Shown here in pieces: positions 7,412 through 15,356 of a stretch of 44,133 nucleotides of DNA (position 1 is the stretch's first letter; every line of letters begins with the position of its first letter). The position numbers and the translations under genes are program-made. The DNA comes from Oscillospiraceae bacterium. Its GTDB lineage: Bacteria; Bacillota; Clostridia; Oscillospirales; Acutalibacteraceae. The notes beneath the pieces were generated by a model. The model was not told the origin of the DNA. It searched no databases and saw only the letters and a program-made list of their open reading frames with translations. The DNA lies in assembly GCA_031290105.1 (NCBI GenBank), contig JAITOD010000030.1, forward strand, positions 1 through 44,133, read 5' to 3'.

Positions 7412-7642
7412 CGAGAACGGCGGGCAGTGCCTTCGAGCAGGTTTTGCCCGGCGTAGTGGGCGTTATTATATTATATATACATTGCGGTTAACAGTACTGT
7501 TGACCGCACATGTTGCCGCACTGTATATATTATATCACATCCATCATCTTCACGTACCGAGAACGCGGCTTTTGCCCTGAACGGGCTCCGGAACGTCTTC
7601 CGGTAGGCAGAACCTGCCCCAAGGGCGTTGCCTACCCCACTA
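7412..7642 (+). other. Highly structured intergenic region upstream of adh
   Basis: There is no gene between rsmG and the alcohol dehydrogenase. The stretch holds a near-perfect 24-bp palindrome (7484-7507, arms GCGGTTAACAGT). An outer pair of 14-bp arms surrounds it (7474-7487 and 7516-7529, one mismatch). Further downstream are CCGGAA-CGTC-TTCCGG (7588-7603) and GGTAGGCA...TGCCTACC (7602-7609, 7629-7636). A 10-bp direct repeat ACCGAGAACG occurs at 7410-7419 and 7556-7565. The region ends just before the adh promoter. Confidence 0.6.
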
Positions 7643-7671
7643 TTGCGATATAGTTGCCAAAGTGTTATAAT
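7643..7671 (+). promoter_or_regulatory. Promoter of the alcohol dehydrogenase gene
   Basis: -35 TTGCGA (7643-7648), 17-bp spacer, -10 TATAAT (7666-7671), 36 bp upstream of the start codon. Confidence 0.7.
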
Positions 7672-7707
7672 ATTCGTGAAATAAATTTTTGTGAGGGGTT
7701 CTTGAAA

Positions 7708-8772
7708 ATGAAAGGTTTTGGAATGTATTCGGTCGGCAACGTGGGCTGGATTGAAGCCGACGCACCCGCTTGCGGACCGCTTGATGCGCTTGTTCGCCCA
7801 ACAATCGTTGCGCCGTGCACTTCGGACACGCACATGTCCCACGGTGGCAGCGGACCGAAGGAGAACCTAATTCTGGGGCACGAAGCGGTTGGCGTCGTGA
7901 CGCAAGTTGGCGAGCAGGTCACGAATTTCAAGCCGGGCGACTATGTTGTTGTGCCCTGCTGTACGCCGGATTGGCTCGCGCCGGGTGTACAAAATACGGT
8001 CAGTTTTTCGCACGACTTGGGTCTCATGCAGAGCTTCAAGTTCCTGGGCTGCAAACACGGCGTGTTCGCGGAGCTGTTCCACGTCAACCAAGCGGACGCG
8101 AATATGGTCAAGCTGCCCAATGGCGTCAGCCCCGAAGCGGCGCTCATGACGGTGGATATGATGTCCACCGGATTCCACGGCGTTGAGCTGGCAAATATTG
8201 GTTTTGGCGACACTGTTGCGGTAATCGGCATTGGACCCGTTGGGCTTATGGCGGTGGCAGGTGCGGCACTGCGAGGCGCGGGGAGGATCATCGCGGTGGG
8301 CACGCGCCCCAACTGCGTCAAGATTGCCCGCGAATACGGCGCGACGGATATTGTCAGCTACAAGGACGGCGATATCGCGGCGCAAATCATCGCGCTCACA
8401 GGCGGCGGCGTGGACAAGACCATCATAGCCGGCGGCAACGCGGAAACCTTCGCTCAGGCAATCGCCATGACGCGCGAAATGGGCACAATCGCCAACGTAA
8501 ACTTCTTTGATGTGACGGAAACACTGGCTTTTCCGGCGTACCTTTGGGGGCTTGGCATGGCGAATAAGGATATCCGCGGCGGGTTCTGCCCGGGCGGCGC
8601 AAAGCGCATTGAGAAACTGCTGGCGCTGATTGCCGCGGGACGCATTGACACCACAAAGCTCATCACACACAGCTTCAGGGGCTTCGACAAAATCGCCGAC
8701 GCGTTCGCGCTCATGGATTCCAAGGCGCAGGACTTGATTAAGCCGATTGTTTATTGCGATGATTTAGCGTAA
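7708..8772 (+). CDS. adh: Zinc-dependent NADP(H) secondary-alcohol (isopropanol) dehydrogenase
   Basis: 354 aa from ATG 7708 (MKGFGMYS), with GAGGGG 9 nt upstream; the upstream ATG at 7654 lies within the promoter. It interconverts secondary alcohols such as isopropanol with ketones. It closely resembles Thermoanaerobacter brockii/Clostridium beijerinckii enzymes (KGF-M-S-G-VGWIE start). Catalytic zinc ligands are Cys37 (APCTSD), His58 (LGHEAVG) and Asp149 (DMMSTGFHG). The Rossmann segment is GIGPVGLMAVAG, and VGTRPNC is the NADP-preferring loop. The structural-zinc cysteines of horse-liver-type enzymes are absent, as in this subfamily. Likely monocistronic, with its own promoter and terminator. 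Confidence 0.93.
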   Translation: MKGFGMYSVGNVGWIEADAPACGPLDALVRPTIVAPCTSDTHMSHGGSGPKENLILGHEAVGVVTQVGEQVTNFKPGDYVVVPCCTPDWLAPGVQNTVSFSHDLGLMQSFKFLGCKHGVFAELFHVNQADANMVKLPNGVSPEAALMTVDMMSTGFHGVELANIGFGDTVAVIGIGPVGLMAVAGAALRGAGRIIAVGTRPNCVKIAREYGATDIVSYKDGDIAAQIIALTGGGVDKTIIAGGNAETFAQAIAMTREMGTIANVNFFDVTETLAFPAYLWGLGMANKDIRGGFCPGGAKRIEKLLALIAAGRIDTTKLITHSFRGFDKIADAFALMDSKAQDLIKPIVYCDDLA

Positions 8773-8810
8773 AGTTTTGCATAGGGCTGGCTGAATTTGC
8801 TCAAAAAAAC

Positions 8811-8849
8811 AAAGAGCGGTTGCGTGGAGCGGCTGCTCTTTCGGTTTTG
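8811..8849 (+). terminator. Intrinsic terminator after adh
   Basis: AAAGAGC (8811-8817) pairs with GCTCTTT (8835-8841), followed by CGGTTTTGC. Confidence 0.55.
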
Positions 8850-8943
8850 CTGCGACGATATGCGGCTTTGTCGACGGCGGTATGGGGAGATCGGCGAGAT
8901 GGGGGATAGTTGGCGGCGAGATAGGAGATCGAAAGAAAGTAAG

Positions 8944-8972
8944 TTGACGAAACGGCAAATTTTTGGTATACT
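8944..8972 (+). promoter_or_regulatory. Promoter of nifS-nifU
   Basis: -35 TTGACG (8944-8949), 17-bp spacer, -10 TATACT (8967-8972). The start of transcription should fall near 8979, where the palindrome described next begins. Confidence 0.85.
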
Positions 8973-8978
8973 ACATCT

Positions 8979-9008
8979 TAGGAATTGTCGGCGACAACGC
9001 AATTCCTA
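8979..9008 (+). promoter_or_regulatory. Nested palindrome at the nifS transcription start
   Basis: TAGGAATTG (8979-8987) pairs perfectly with CAATTCCTA (9000-9008). Inside is TTGTCG-G-CGACAA (8985-8997), a second perfect palindrome that shares bases with the left outer arm, so the two helices exclude each other in RNA. It could be an operator for a repressor sensing Fe-S or cysteine status, or a 5' stem-loop stabilising the mRNA. Confidence 0.6.
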
Positions 9009-9037
9009 GTTTATCGATATGAAACGAGGGATTACCT

Positions 9038-10213
9038 ATGAAGGTATATGCAGATAACGCCGCGACAACACGCTGCGGCGAATCAGCGCTGAAGGCAATG
9101 CTGCCGTTCTTCCGTGAGGATTTCGGCAACCCGTCCAGCCTGCACGCGTACGGGCAAAGCGCCGCCACTGCGCTGCAAAAAGCTCGTGAGAGCGTCGCGC
9201 GGTCGCTGGGAGCACTCCCGCAGGAAATTTACTTCACCGGCAGCGGCAGCGAAGCGGACAACCAGGCAATCCGCTCCGCCGCATTCAACGGAGCAAAAAA
9301 GGGCAAAAAGCACCTCATCACCTGCGCGATTGAACACCATGCGGTGCTGCACACGCTCAATCAACTGGCACGCGAAGGCTTCGAGGTCACGGTATTGCCG
9401 GTTGACGAATACGGGATTGTTACGCCGGAACAGGTTGCCGAGGCGATCCGCGAGGACACGGCGCTGGTGACAATAATGACGGCGAACAACGAGGTTGGCA
9501 CCATTGAGCCGATAAGCGAAATCGCGCGTGTCTGCAAGGATAAGCGTGTGACTTTCCACACGGACGCGGTGCAGGCGATTGGACATATTCCCATGGACGT
9601 GAAGACACTGGGCGCGGACATGCTGTCGCTGTCGGGGCACAAATTCCACGGGCCGAAGGGCGTGGGAGTGCTCTGGGCACGCCGTGGCGTGCCACTACAG
9701 AGTCTCATCAACGGCGGCGCGCAGGAGAGAATGCGGCGGGCGGGCACGGAGAACATCCCCGGGATTGTTGGGCTGGCGGTTGCGCTTGAGGAAGCGGTGG
9801 CGGAGCTGAACGAGGTTGCGCCGCGGCTGAGCGCACTGCGGGACAAGCTGATACGCGGGCTTGAGCCAATTGAACTCTCGCGCCTGAACGGGCACCCCAC
9901 AAAGCGTCTGCCGGGCAACGTGAACTTCTGCTTCGAGGGCATTGAGGGTGAATCGCTGTTGCTGCTGCTTGACCAGAAGGGCGTGTGCGCGTCATCGGGC
10001 AGCGCGTGCACCTCCGGATCGCTTGACCCCAGCCACGTGCTGTTGGCGCTCGGGCTGCCGCACGCAATCGCGCACGGCTCGCTGCGGCTGTCGTTCTCGC
10101 GTGAAACGACGGAGGCGGACGTGGAGCACATACTCAGCGTGGTGCCGCCGATTGTGGAATATCTGCGCAATATCTCCCCCGTGTGGGAAGAAATCACAAA
10201 AGCACAAGCTTAA
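9038..10213 (+). CDS. nifS: Cysteine desulfurase NifS/IscS
   Basis: 391 aa. PLP enzyme that removes sulfur from L-cysteine as a protein persulfide for Fe-S cluster assembly. The fold-type I features are complete: YADNAATT start, SGSEADN, EHHAVLHT (substrate/PLP His), the PLP Lys202 in SLSGHKFHG, RAGTEN, and the mobile-loop catalytic Cys324 in SSGSACTSG. It is followed after 12 bp by the scaffold gene nifU, with AAGGAGG between them. The pair forms a minimal ISC/NIF-type operon with its own promoter. No iscR, iscA or tRNA-thiolation gene is adjacent. Confidence 0.95.
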   Translation: MKVYADNAATTRCGESALKAMLPFFREDFGNPSSLHAYGQSAATALQKARESVARSLGALPQEIYFTGSGSEADNQAIRSAAFNGAKKGKKHLITCAIEHHAVLHTLNQLAREGFEVTVLPVDEYGIVTPEQVAEAIREDTALVTIMTANNEVGTIEPISEIARVCKDKRVTFHTDAVQAIGHIPMDVKTLGADMLSLSGHKFHGPKGVGVLWARRGVPLQSLINGGAQERMRRAGTENIPGIVGLAVALEEAVAELNEVAPRLSALRDKLIRGLEPIELSRLNGHPTKRLPGNVNFCFEGIEGESLLLLLDQKGVCASSGSACTSGSLDPSHVLLALGLPHAIAHGSLRLSFSRETTEADVEHILSVVPPIVEYLRNISPVWEEITKAQA

Positions 10214-10225
10214 GGAGGAAAAACC

Positions 10226-10666
10226 ATGGCAATGGGATATTCTGACGCGGTGATGGATCACTTCATCAACCCGCGCAACGTTGGCAAAATGGATAATGCG
10301 GATGGAGTGGGCGAGGTTGGAAACGCCCGCTGCGGCGACATAATGAAGATATATCTGCGTGTTGAGGAGGGCGTTATCACCGACGTGAAGTTCAATACGT
10401 TTGGCTGCGCATCGGCGATCGCCACGTCCTCAATGGCGACGGAGCTGATTAAGGGCAAGCCAATTGCGGACGCGCTCAAGCTGACAAATCAAGCTGTGGT
10501 TGACGCGCTGGACGGGCTGCCGAGCGTGAAAATCCACTGCTCCGTGCTGGCTGAGGAAGCGATTAAGGCGGCGGTGAAGGACTACTATGACCGCCACGGC
10601 GTGGAGTACGACGCGGAGCTTTTCGCCGGGTTGGGCGAGGAGCACGAGGAAGCGCCGGAGGAATGA
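10226..10666 (+). CDS. nifU: NifU/IscU-type Fe-S scaffold protein
   Basis: 146 aa, NifU N-terminal (IscU) domain only. Receives sulfur from NifS and assembles [2Fe-2S]/[4Fe-4S] clusters. The three scaffold cysteines are Cys36 (ARCGD, with conserved Asp38), Cys61 (FGCASA) and Cys105 (IHCSVLAEEA). An acidic C-terminal tail of ~25 residues (EEHEEAPEE) ends the protein. No C-terminal NFU domain is present. The spacing and ribosome binding site make it the second gene of the nifS operon, which ends in a strong terminator. Confidence 0.95.
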   Translation: MAMGYSDAVMDHFINPRNVGKMDNADGVGEVGNARCGDIMKIYLRVEEGVITDVKFNTFGCASAIATSSMATELIKGKPIADALKLTNQAVVDALDGLPSVKIHCSVLAEEAIKAAVKDYYDRHGVEYDAELFAGLGEEHEEAPEE

Positions 10667-10674
10667 AATCACAA

Positions 10675-10710
10675 AGGGCGGCTGAATACAACAGCCGCCC
10701 TCATTGTTTT
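10675..10710 (+). terminator. Bidirectional terminator between nifU and the 10709 gene
   Basis: Perfect 10-bp stem AGGGCGGCTG (10675-10684) with CAGCCGCCCT (10692-10701), loop AATACAA, then CATTGTTTT. It serves nifU on the plus strand and possibly the convergent gene on the minus strand. Confidence 0.85.
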
Positions 10711-11350
10711 ATCGCCGATAAACAGCGTTCAGCAACGCCGGAAGCAACAGCGCTTCCTTTGCGCTGTAGTGATATATAAAATCCTTATATACAAAAACCT
10801 TATATAAATTTTTTCCGGCCTTATTTCGAAAAATGAAGCAGTCGTCCTCCATAAGTGTGTGCGACACATACTCGCAATTGCCGAAGTCTGCGTTGCTGAT
10901 ATAAAGATCCTTTTGGAGCGTACCTCGCTTGATGGTAACGCCATTGCTGTTGATTTTCACATAACCAATCTCAACAATGTTGCCTGCCTGCACATTTGCG
11001 ATAAGCTCTTGCGCAATAATTGGAGCGACATATTTGCGAAGCTCAGCAAGCATTTTAATGAAATTCTTTTTCACGCTCCATCTGCTTCCAAAACCTAAAG
11101 CACTCTTGCCATTCATTGCGATGTTGTGTGCCGAACCATCGTGGCAAGTGATTTGAACAATTGCCGTGAACGAACCGTAGATAAAAAGAGCGCCGTTTAA
11201 TGCAAGACCCGAATCGCCAAAAGGTATTTCAATATCGCTGATATCGGTGTAAAGAATCTGCTCGCCGTTCAAGTCCAGCCGATCGCCGTAGAATGTGCAG
11301 GTTTTGCCGTCACCCAAATCGATGGGTTGGTTTTTGAATGTTGAAGGCAT
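10709..11350 (-). CDS. Soluble protein of unknown function
   Basis: 213 aa, start ATG 11350 with AAGGGG 7 nt upstream. No signal peptide or membrane helix. The sequence is beta-rich in the first ~90 residues (LGDGKTCTFYGDRLDLNGEQ...), then has a helix (WSVKKNFIKMLAELRKYVAP), then a second beta-rich part. This pattern would fit PH-like domains, but that is only an impression. I do not recognise a family. Convergent with nifU. Its promoter carries the same palindromic block as the zinc-ribbon gene at 4548-5333, so the two may be co-regulated. Confidence 0.6.
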   Translation of the reverse strand: MPSTFKNQPIDLGDGKTCTFYGDRLDLNGEQILYTDISDIEIPFGDSGLALNGALFIYGSFTAIVQITCHDGSAHNIAMNGKSALGFGSRWSVKKNFIKMLAELRKYVAPIIAQELIANVQAGNIVEIGYVKINSNGVTIKRGTLQKDLYISNADFGNCEYVSHTLMEDDCFIFRNKAGKNLYKVFVYKDFIYHYSAKEALLLPALLNAVYRR

Positions 11351-11381
11351 GAGTTTTCCCCTTATTTTGATGATTTGTGAT

Positions 11382-11438
11382 ATTATACTCCAAAATCCCC
11401 CCCCGTATTTCTCGCAAAGAAATATAGCAAAGTTTTTT
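11382..11438 (-). promoter_or_regulatory. Promoter with conserved palindromic block (copy 2)
   Basis: -10 TATAAT at 11387-11382. Upstream, in the -35 position, lies the same block as at 5383-5420: TATTTCT-N5-AGAAATA then CGGGGG on the minus strand (arms at 11406-11412 and 11418-11424), plus a conserved AAAAAACTTT. Confidence 0.55.
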
Positions 11439-11455
11439 CAAAAACTGCCGCGCCA

Positions 11456-11485
11456 TTGACAGCGTACGGCGAAAAATGATATACT
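11456..11485 (+). promoter_or_regulatory. Promoter of nadA
   Basis: -35 TTGACA (11456-11461), 18-bp spacer, -10 TATACT (11480-11485), about 34 bp upstream of the start codon. Confidence 0.85.
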
Positions 11486-11518
11486 TTAATAACGAAAATC
11501 AATCCGAGGTGCAGCAAT

Positions 11519-12442
11519 ATGCCCCAAACAATCGCCCAAATGCAAGAGGAAATCCTGCGCATTAAGCGTGAGCAGGACGTTTGCGTGCTGGCACACAGCT
11601 ATCAGGCGCGCGAAATTGTGGAAATCGCGGACTTCGCGGGGGATTCCTACGCGCTGAGCGTCCACGCGGCAAAAGCTCCCAACCGCGCGTTTTTGATGTG
11701 CGGCGTGCGGTTTATGGCGGAAACTGTAAAAATACTTTCGCCGGAAAAGCGCGTTATTCTGGCAAACCCCGCCGCCGGCTGCCCCATGGCGGAGCAGATG
11801 GACAAAGAGCTGATTTTGGCGGTCAAGGCGCAGTACCCGGACTACACGGTTGTGGCGTATATCAACACAACGGCGGAACTGAAGACGATCTGCGACGTTT
11901 GCGTGACATCGTCGAGCGCAGTGCAGATTGTCCGCGCGATCGATAACAACAAGATTCTGTTCATCCCGGACTGCAACCTGGGCGATTATGTCGCCCGCCA
12001 AATCCCGGGAAAAACCGTGAAGCTCCTGCAAGGCGGCTGCCCAATCCATGCGGCGGTGAACCTTGGCGAGCTGGAAGCAATGCGCCTTGCTCACCCGGGC
12101 GCGGCGGTGCTTGTTCACCCGGAATGCACACCGGATGTGGTTGCGGCGGCAGACTATGTCGGCTCAACGTCCGGCATTATGGAGCGGGCGAAATCCGGCG
12201 GCGAGGGCGAATACATAATCGGCACGGAGATGAGCATTGCTGAGCATTTGCAATACATTTGCCCGAATAAGCGCTTCTACCCGCTCTCAAAAAAGCTCCT
12301 GTGTCCCAACATGAAATTGACAACGCTGCCTGATGTGCTGAACGCGCTGACGGGGGGCGGCGGCGAGGAAATCTGCCTGAGCGGCGAAACTCTGCGTGAC
12401 GCGCGGCGCTGCATTGACGCAATGATTGCGCTCGGCGGCTGA
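11519..12442 (+). CDS. nadA: Quinolinate synthase NadA
   Basis: 307 aa, the short (Thermotoga-like) form. It condenses iminoaspartate with dihydroxyacetone phosphate to quinolinate in de novo NAD synthesis. The three [4Fe-4S] ligands are present: Cys88 (AAGCPMA), Cys174 (GGCPIHA) and Cys262 (LLCPNMK). Substrate-site segments LAHSYQ, HPEC and STSGI are also seen. GAGGTG precedes the ATG. It stands alone: nadB and nadC are not in this window, although they usually accompany nadA in Firmicutes. Confidence 0.95.
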   Translation: MPQTIAQMQEEILRIKREQDVCVLAHSYQAREIVEIADFAGDSYALSVHAAKAPNRAFLMCGVRFMAETVKILSPEKRVILANPAAGCPMAEQMDKELILAVKAQYPDYTVVAYINTTAELKTICDVCVTSSSAVQIVRAIDNNKILFIPDCNLGDYVARQIPGKTVKLLQGGCPIHAAVNLGELEAMRLAHPGAAVLVHPECTPDVVAAADYVGSTSGIMERAKSGGEGEYIIGTEMSIAEHLQYICPNKRFYPLSKKLLCPNMKLTTLPDVLNALTGGGGEEICLSGETLRDARRCIDAMIALGG

Positions 12443-12543
12443 GCACCCATTGCCGGTGCTCCCCCAAAAAGAGGGAAAGTTTCACCTATTTGGGAACATA
12501 TGCCGCAAAGGGTCGGCGCACTTCTCTAACACCTAATACACAA

Positions 12544-12576
12544 AATAGCCGGGCGGCTTTTTACCGTCCGGCTATT
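12544..12576 (-). terminator. Intrinsic terminator after the GH16 gene
   Basis: 13-bp stem with one mismatch (12576-12564 and 12556-12544; core AATAGCCGG/CCGGCTATT), loop TAAAAAG, then TTGTGTATT on the minus strand, 14 bp past the stop. Confidence 0.7.
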
Positions 12577-12589
12577 GGCTTGCTGTTGC

Positions 12590-13552
12590 TTATTTTTGCG
12601 CGATGCTGGCAAGCAGCGGTTGCTTGAAATCGCCGGGTGCTTTAATGGAGCTCAGGAAATCGGTGTGCTGATAAATGCGCACGTAGTCGATGTTGAACTC
12701 GGCGGGGCTGTCTTTTGTTGCGGTAAATGCGCCCAGCTTTTGCCCGTACGGAGCGGAACCTGTGCGTCGGACTTCACACGTCAGGCGCAGGAACTCCGGC
12801 ACTTGAGAAACGCCGCCCGCTCCTGTTTTCCAGAGCGCTTTTCCGTCCAGGAAGACTGTGTAGCTGGTTGGTGTCCAAAGCAGACCCCAAACGTGGTAGT
12901 CGTCATAAAGGTTAATGCCCGTGTTGCTGACTGTGCCGACATTGCGGTACCACAAATCTTCGTAGGCATCCCAGTGAATGCAAGCGCCGATATTCTGGGG
13001 GTTGAAGTAGAAAGCGGACTCAAAAACGTCAATTTCGGAGCCGTCCTTACCGCCGTTGCCAAGGCGTCCGACTGAATTTGCCTGAAGCCACATTGCGCTC
13101 CACATACCTGCGGAATTCGGGAATTTAACGCGTGCTTCAAAGTAGCCGAAAGCCTGTTCCAGCTTGCCGCGCGTTTCAATGCCGCTGGTAAAGTCGCCCA
13201 CCTGCGGGCAAACGGTGCACACGTTGTCTTCAAGGTATGCGGCGCTGACGACGGCCTCGCCGCCCTGCACGCTGACCAAGTTGGTGCACCAATATTCGGT
13301 GTTGCGCTTTCCGTGGGGTGAAGTCACCCACACGTCGCTGTTGAGTGAGCTGCCGCTGAAGTCATCGTCAAGGACAACATACCAGCCGCCGCCTGCGGCT
13401 TGTGCGTCAGCCTGACTTTGCGCAACATTGGCGTAGTCGGGCACTGCGTAGGCAACTGCCTCTTTTGCGTCCCAAACACCGGGGATGAACCAGAACGCGC
13501 TCTGGATTAATGCCATGAAAACCACTGGAAGCCGCTGAAAAAAGTCAATCAT
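12590..13552 (-). CDS. Glycoside hydrolase family 16 (beta-glucanase-like) exported protein
   Basis: 320 aa. The catalytic motif is E173-I-D-V-F-E178 (GSEIDVFES), with Glu173 as nucleophile, Asp175 assisting and Glu178 as acid/base, characteristic of GH16 enzymes with a beta-bulge. The surrounding GYFEARVKFPN, WSAMWLQ, DDYHVWGLLWTP, YTVFLDGK and FNIDYVRIYQ segments complete the jelly-roll. A hydrophobic N-terminus (residues 8-26) suggests a signal peptide or membrane anchor. Likely cleaves beta-1,3-(1,4)-glucans or a related polysaccharide; the exact substrate cannot be read. AAGGA lies 7 nt before ATG. It appears monocistronic. Confidence 0.88.
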   Translation of the reverse strand: MIDFFQRLPVVFMALIQSAFWFIPGVWDAKEAVAYAVPDYANVAQSQADAQAAGGGWYVVLDDDFSGSSLNSDVWVTSPHGKRNTEYWCTNLVSVQGGEAVVSAAYLEDNVCTVCPQVGDFTSGIETRGKLEQAFGYFEARVKFPNSAGMWSAMWLQANSVGRLGNGGKDGSEIDVFESAFYFNPQNIGACIHWDAYEDLWYRNVGTVSNTGINLYDDYHVWGLLWTPTSYTVFLDGKALWKTGAGGVSQVPEFLRLTCEVRRTGSAPYGQKLGAFTATKDSPAEFNIDYVRIYQHTDFLSSIKAPGDFKQPLLASIAQK

Positions 13553-13690
13553 GTCTGTTTCCTTTCGGGTAAATATGGGGTTGTCTGTATCTTAATGCAA
13601 AATGGAACTTGAGCTGAATGTTCGGCTGCCGAGCGCTGAACTTTATGGTTTGCAGCGGGTAATGTACGTCTTGCCGCCGGTCTTACCGGC

Positions 13691-13773
13691 TGGTGCGGTG
13701 GACGGGACTTGAACCCGTACCCTTGCGGACACGCCCCTCAAACGTGCGCGTATGCCAGTTCCGCCACCACCGC
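13691..13773 (-). tRNA. tRNA-Leu (GAG)
   Basis: 83 nt including CCA, with acceptor stem GCGGTGG/CCACCGC. The anticodon loop TTGAGGG gives anticodon GAG. There is a long variable arm typical of tRNA-Leu and an intact T arm (ACGGG-TTCAAGT-CCCGT). Confidence 0.93.
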
Positions 13774-13836
13774 ACAAAATGCACCCGAAACAACGAGGGA
13801 AAGTACCGCTGAGCATCCAAACCGCGGTGCTTGTTC

Positions 13837-13865
13837 ATTATAACAAAGTCAGGCGGCTTTGTCAA
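13837..13865 (-). promoter_or_regulatory. Promoter of tRNA-Leu
   Basis: Consensus -35 TTGACA (13865-13860), 17-bp spacer, -10 TATAAT (13842-13837). Confidence 0.85.
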
Positions 13866-14024
13866 GTACTTATTTTTCAGGGCAGCTCCTCATGAACAGC
13901 ATGTTAGTTTTGAACTGAAAGAAAAGCATTTAATCGTCCCGCCTGTGTTTTGGGCTTTGAAAGGAATCCTCCGGCTGCGGACATAAGCTTGAACATGGAG
14001 CATGAAAGCCCTGTGCAAAGCTCT

Positions 14025-14056
14025 GAAAAAAAGCGGTGCAGCTTGAACACTACACC
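14025..14056 (-). terminator. Intrinsic terminator of recA
   Basis: Minus strand GGTGTAG (14056-14050) pairs with CTGCACC (14041-14035) with one G-T pair, followed by GCTTTTTTT. It lies ~50 bp after the recA stop. Confidence 0.75.
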
Positions 14057-14108
14057 GACTTTCCTCAAATGTTTCCTTATGTTAGGGCCGCTTTTGTATG
14101 CTTCAATT

Positions 14109-15206
14109 TTACTTCTTGCCGCGCGTAGGCTTGGTTGCGGGTTTTGCGGCAGTTTCAGACGTTTCAGGCTCGCCTTCCGCACTGTCTTCACCGGCGGCAG
14201 TCTTGGGAGCCTGTGCTTTTTTTGCAAGCTCCGCGCGGATTTGCTCCTCGATGCTGTCAGCCAACTCTGCGTGTTCGCGCAGATATATCTTGGCGTTTTC
14301 GCGCCCTTGCCCCAGCCGTACGTCCCCGCAGGAGAACCACGCGCCGCCCTTCTGCACAATGCCAAACTGCACGCCAAGGTCGACAAGCTCGCCTTCGCGG
14401 ACAATTCCCTGCCCGTACATCACGTCAAACTCAGCAATATGGAACGGCGGCGCAACCTTGTTTTTGACAATTTTTGCCTTGGTATGGGAGCCGATAAACT
14501 CACCCTTGCTGTCCTTGAGGCTCTCCACGCGGCGCACGTCAATACGCACAGAGGCGTAGAATTTGAGCGCGTTGCCGCCCGTTGTGGTCTCCGGGTTGCC
14601 GTACATCACGCCGATTTTCATGCGCAGTTGGTTGATGAAAATAAGAATTGTGTTGGATTTGCTGATTGCGCCCGCCAGCTTGCGCAGCGCCTGACTCATC
14701 AAGCGGGCGTGAAGTCCCATGTGGCTGTCGCCCATTTCGCCCTCGATCTCACTTTTGGGGACTAGCGCCGCCACGGAATCGACTACAATAACGTCCAGCG
14801 CGCCGGAGCGGGTGAGCGCCTCGGTGATTTCCAACGCCTGTTCGCCGTCGTCCGGCTGCGAAACAAGCAGGTTATCAATGTTGACCCCAAGGTTGCGGGC
14901 ATAGACGGGATCAAGCGCGTGCTCCGCGTCGATGAAGGCGCACTCGCCGCCCATTTTTTGCGCCTGTGCAACAACGTGCAGCGCAAGCGTGGTTTTGCCG
15001 GAAGATTCCGGTCCGTAAATCTCAATAATGCGTCCGCGCGGCAGACCGCCAATGCCGATCGCCGCGTCCAAACCGATGGAACCGGTGGGGATTGCCGCCA
15101 CATTGAGCGTGCTGTTTGAGCCAAGGCGCATGATGCTGCCCTTGCCGTATTGCTTTTCAATCTGCAAAAGCGCGGTTTCCAGTGCTTTTTGTTTATCTTC
15201 TGCCAT
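14109..15206 (-). CDS. recA: Recombinase RecA
   Basis: 365 aa. ATP-dependent strand exchange in homologous recombination and co-protease for LexA-type repressors. Walker A is GPESSGKTT (65-73). The Walker B region [10 protein letters not shown], the L1/L2 DNA-binding region ([22 protein letters not shown] and [18 protein letters not shown], given here as two landmarks) and the C-terminal acidic/Lys-Ala-rich tail (from ~330, ending KPTRGKK) are all present. GGAGG precedes ATG. No recX or cinA is adjacent. Its promoter lacks an obvious Gram-positive LexA box. Confidence 0.98.
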   Translation of the reverse strand: MAEDKQKALETALLQIEKQYGKGSIMRLGSNSTLNVAAIPTGSIGLDAAIGIGGLPRGRIIEIYGPESSGKTTLALHVVAQAQKMGGECAFIDAEHALDPVYARNLGVNIDNLLVSQPDDGEQALEITEALTRSGALDVIVVDSVAALVPKSEIEGEMGDSHMGLHARLMSQALRKLAGAISKSNTILIFINQLRMKIGVMYGNPETTTGGNALKFYASVRIDVRRVESLKDSKGEFIGSHTKAKIVKNKVAPPFHIAEFDVMYGQGIVREGELVDLGVQFGIVQKGGAWFSCGDVRLGQGRENAKIYLREHAELADSIEEQIRAELAKKAQAPKTAAGEDSAEGEPETSETAAKPATKPTRGKK

Positions 15207-15244
15207 AATGTCCTCCGCTTTTTTCGTGTATATTTTCGCATTTC

Positions 15245-15273
15245 AGTATACCAGAATTTGCGCGGAAATGCAA
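15245..15273 (-). promoter_or_regulatory. Promoter of recA
   Basis: -35 TTGCAT (15273-15268), 17-bp spacer, -10 TATACT (15250-15245). No GAAC-N4-GTTC-type SOS box is visible in or around it. Confidence 0.75.
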
Positions 15274-15356
15274 GGCGGGCATTTGTGCGGGCAGCGGCGC
15301 TTCCCATTGCTTCGTTCTGCCGGGAGAAACATGAGCTTTTTGTATAGTTATCAGCG

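Larger units (their letters stand above)
13774..14108 (-). other. Intergenic region tRNA-Leu to recA
   Basis: No gene seen. It contains the tRNA-Leu promoter (13837-13865) and the recA terminator (14025-14056). The short open frames here overlap both signals and lack ribosome binding sites. Confidence 0.6.

Noticed and set aside
15207..15300. LexA (SOS) box upstream of recA
   Set aside because: No GAAC-N4-GTTC palindrome is present near the promoter; only weak GAAAA matches.
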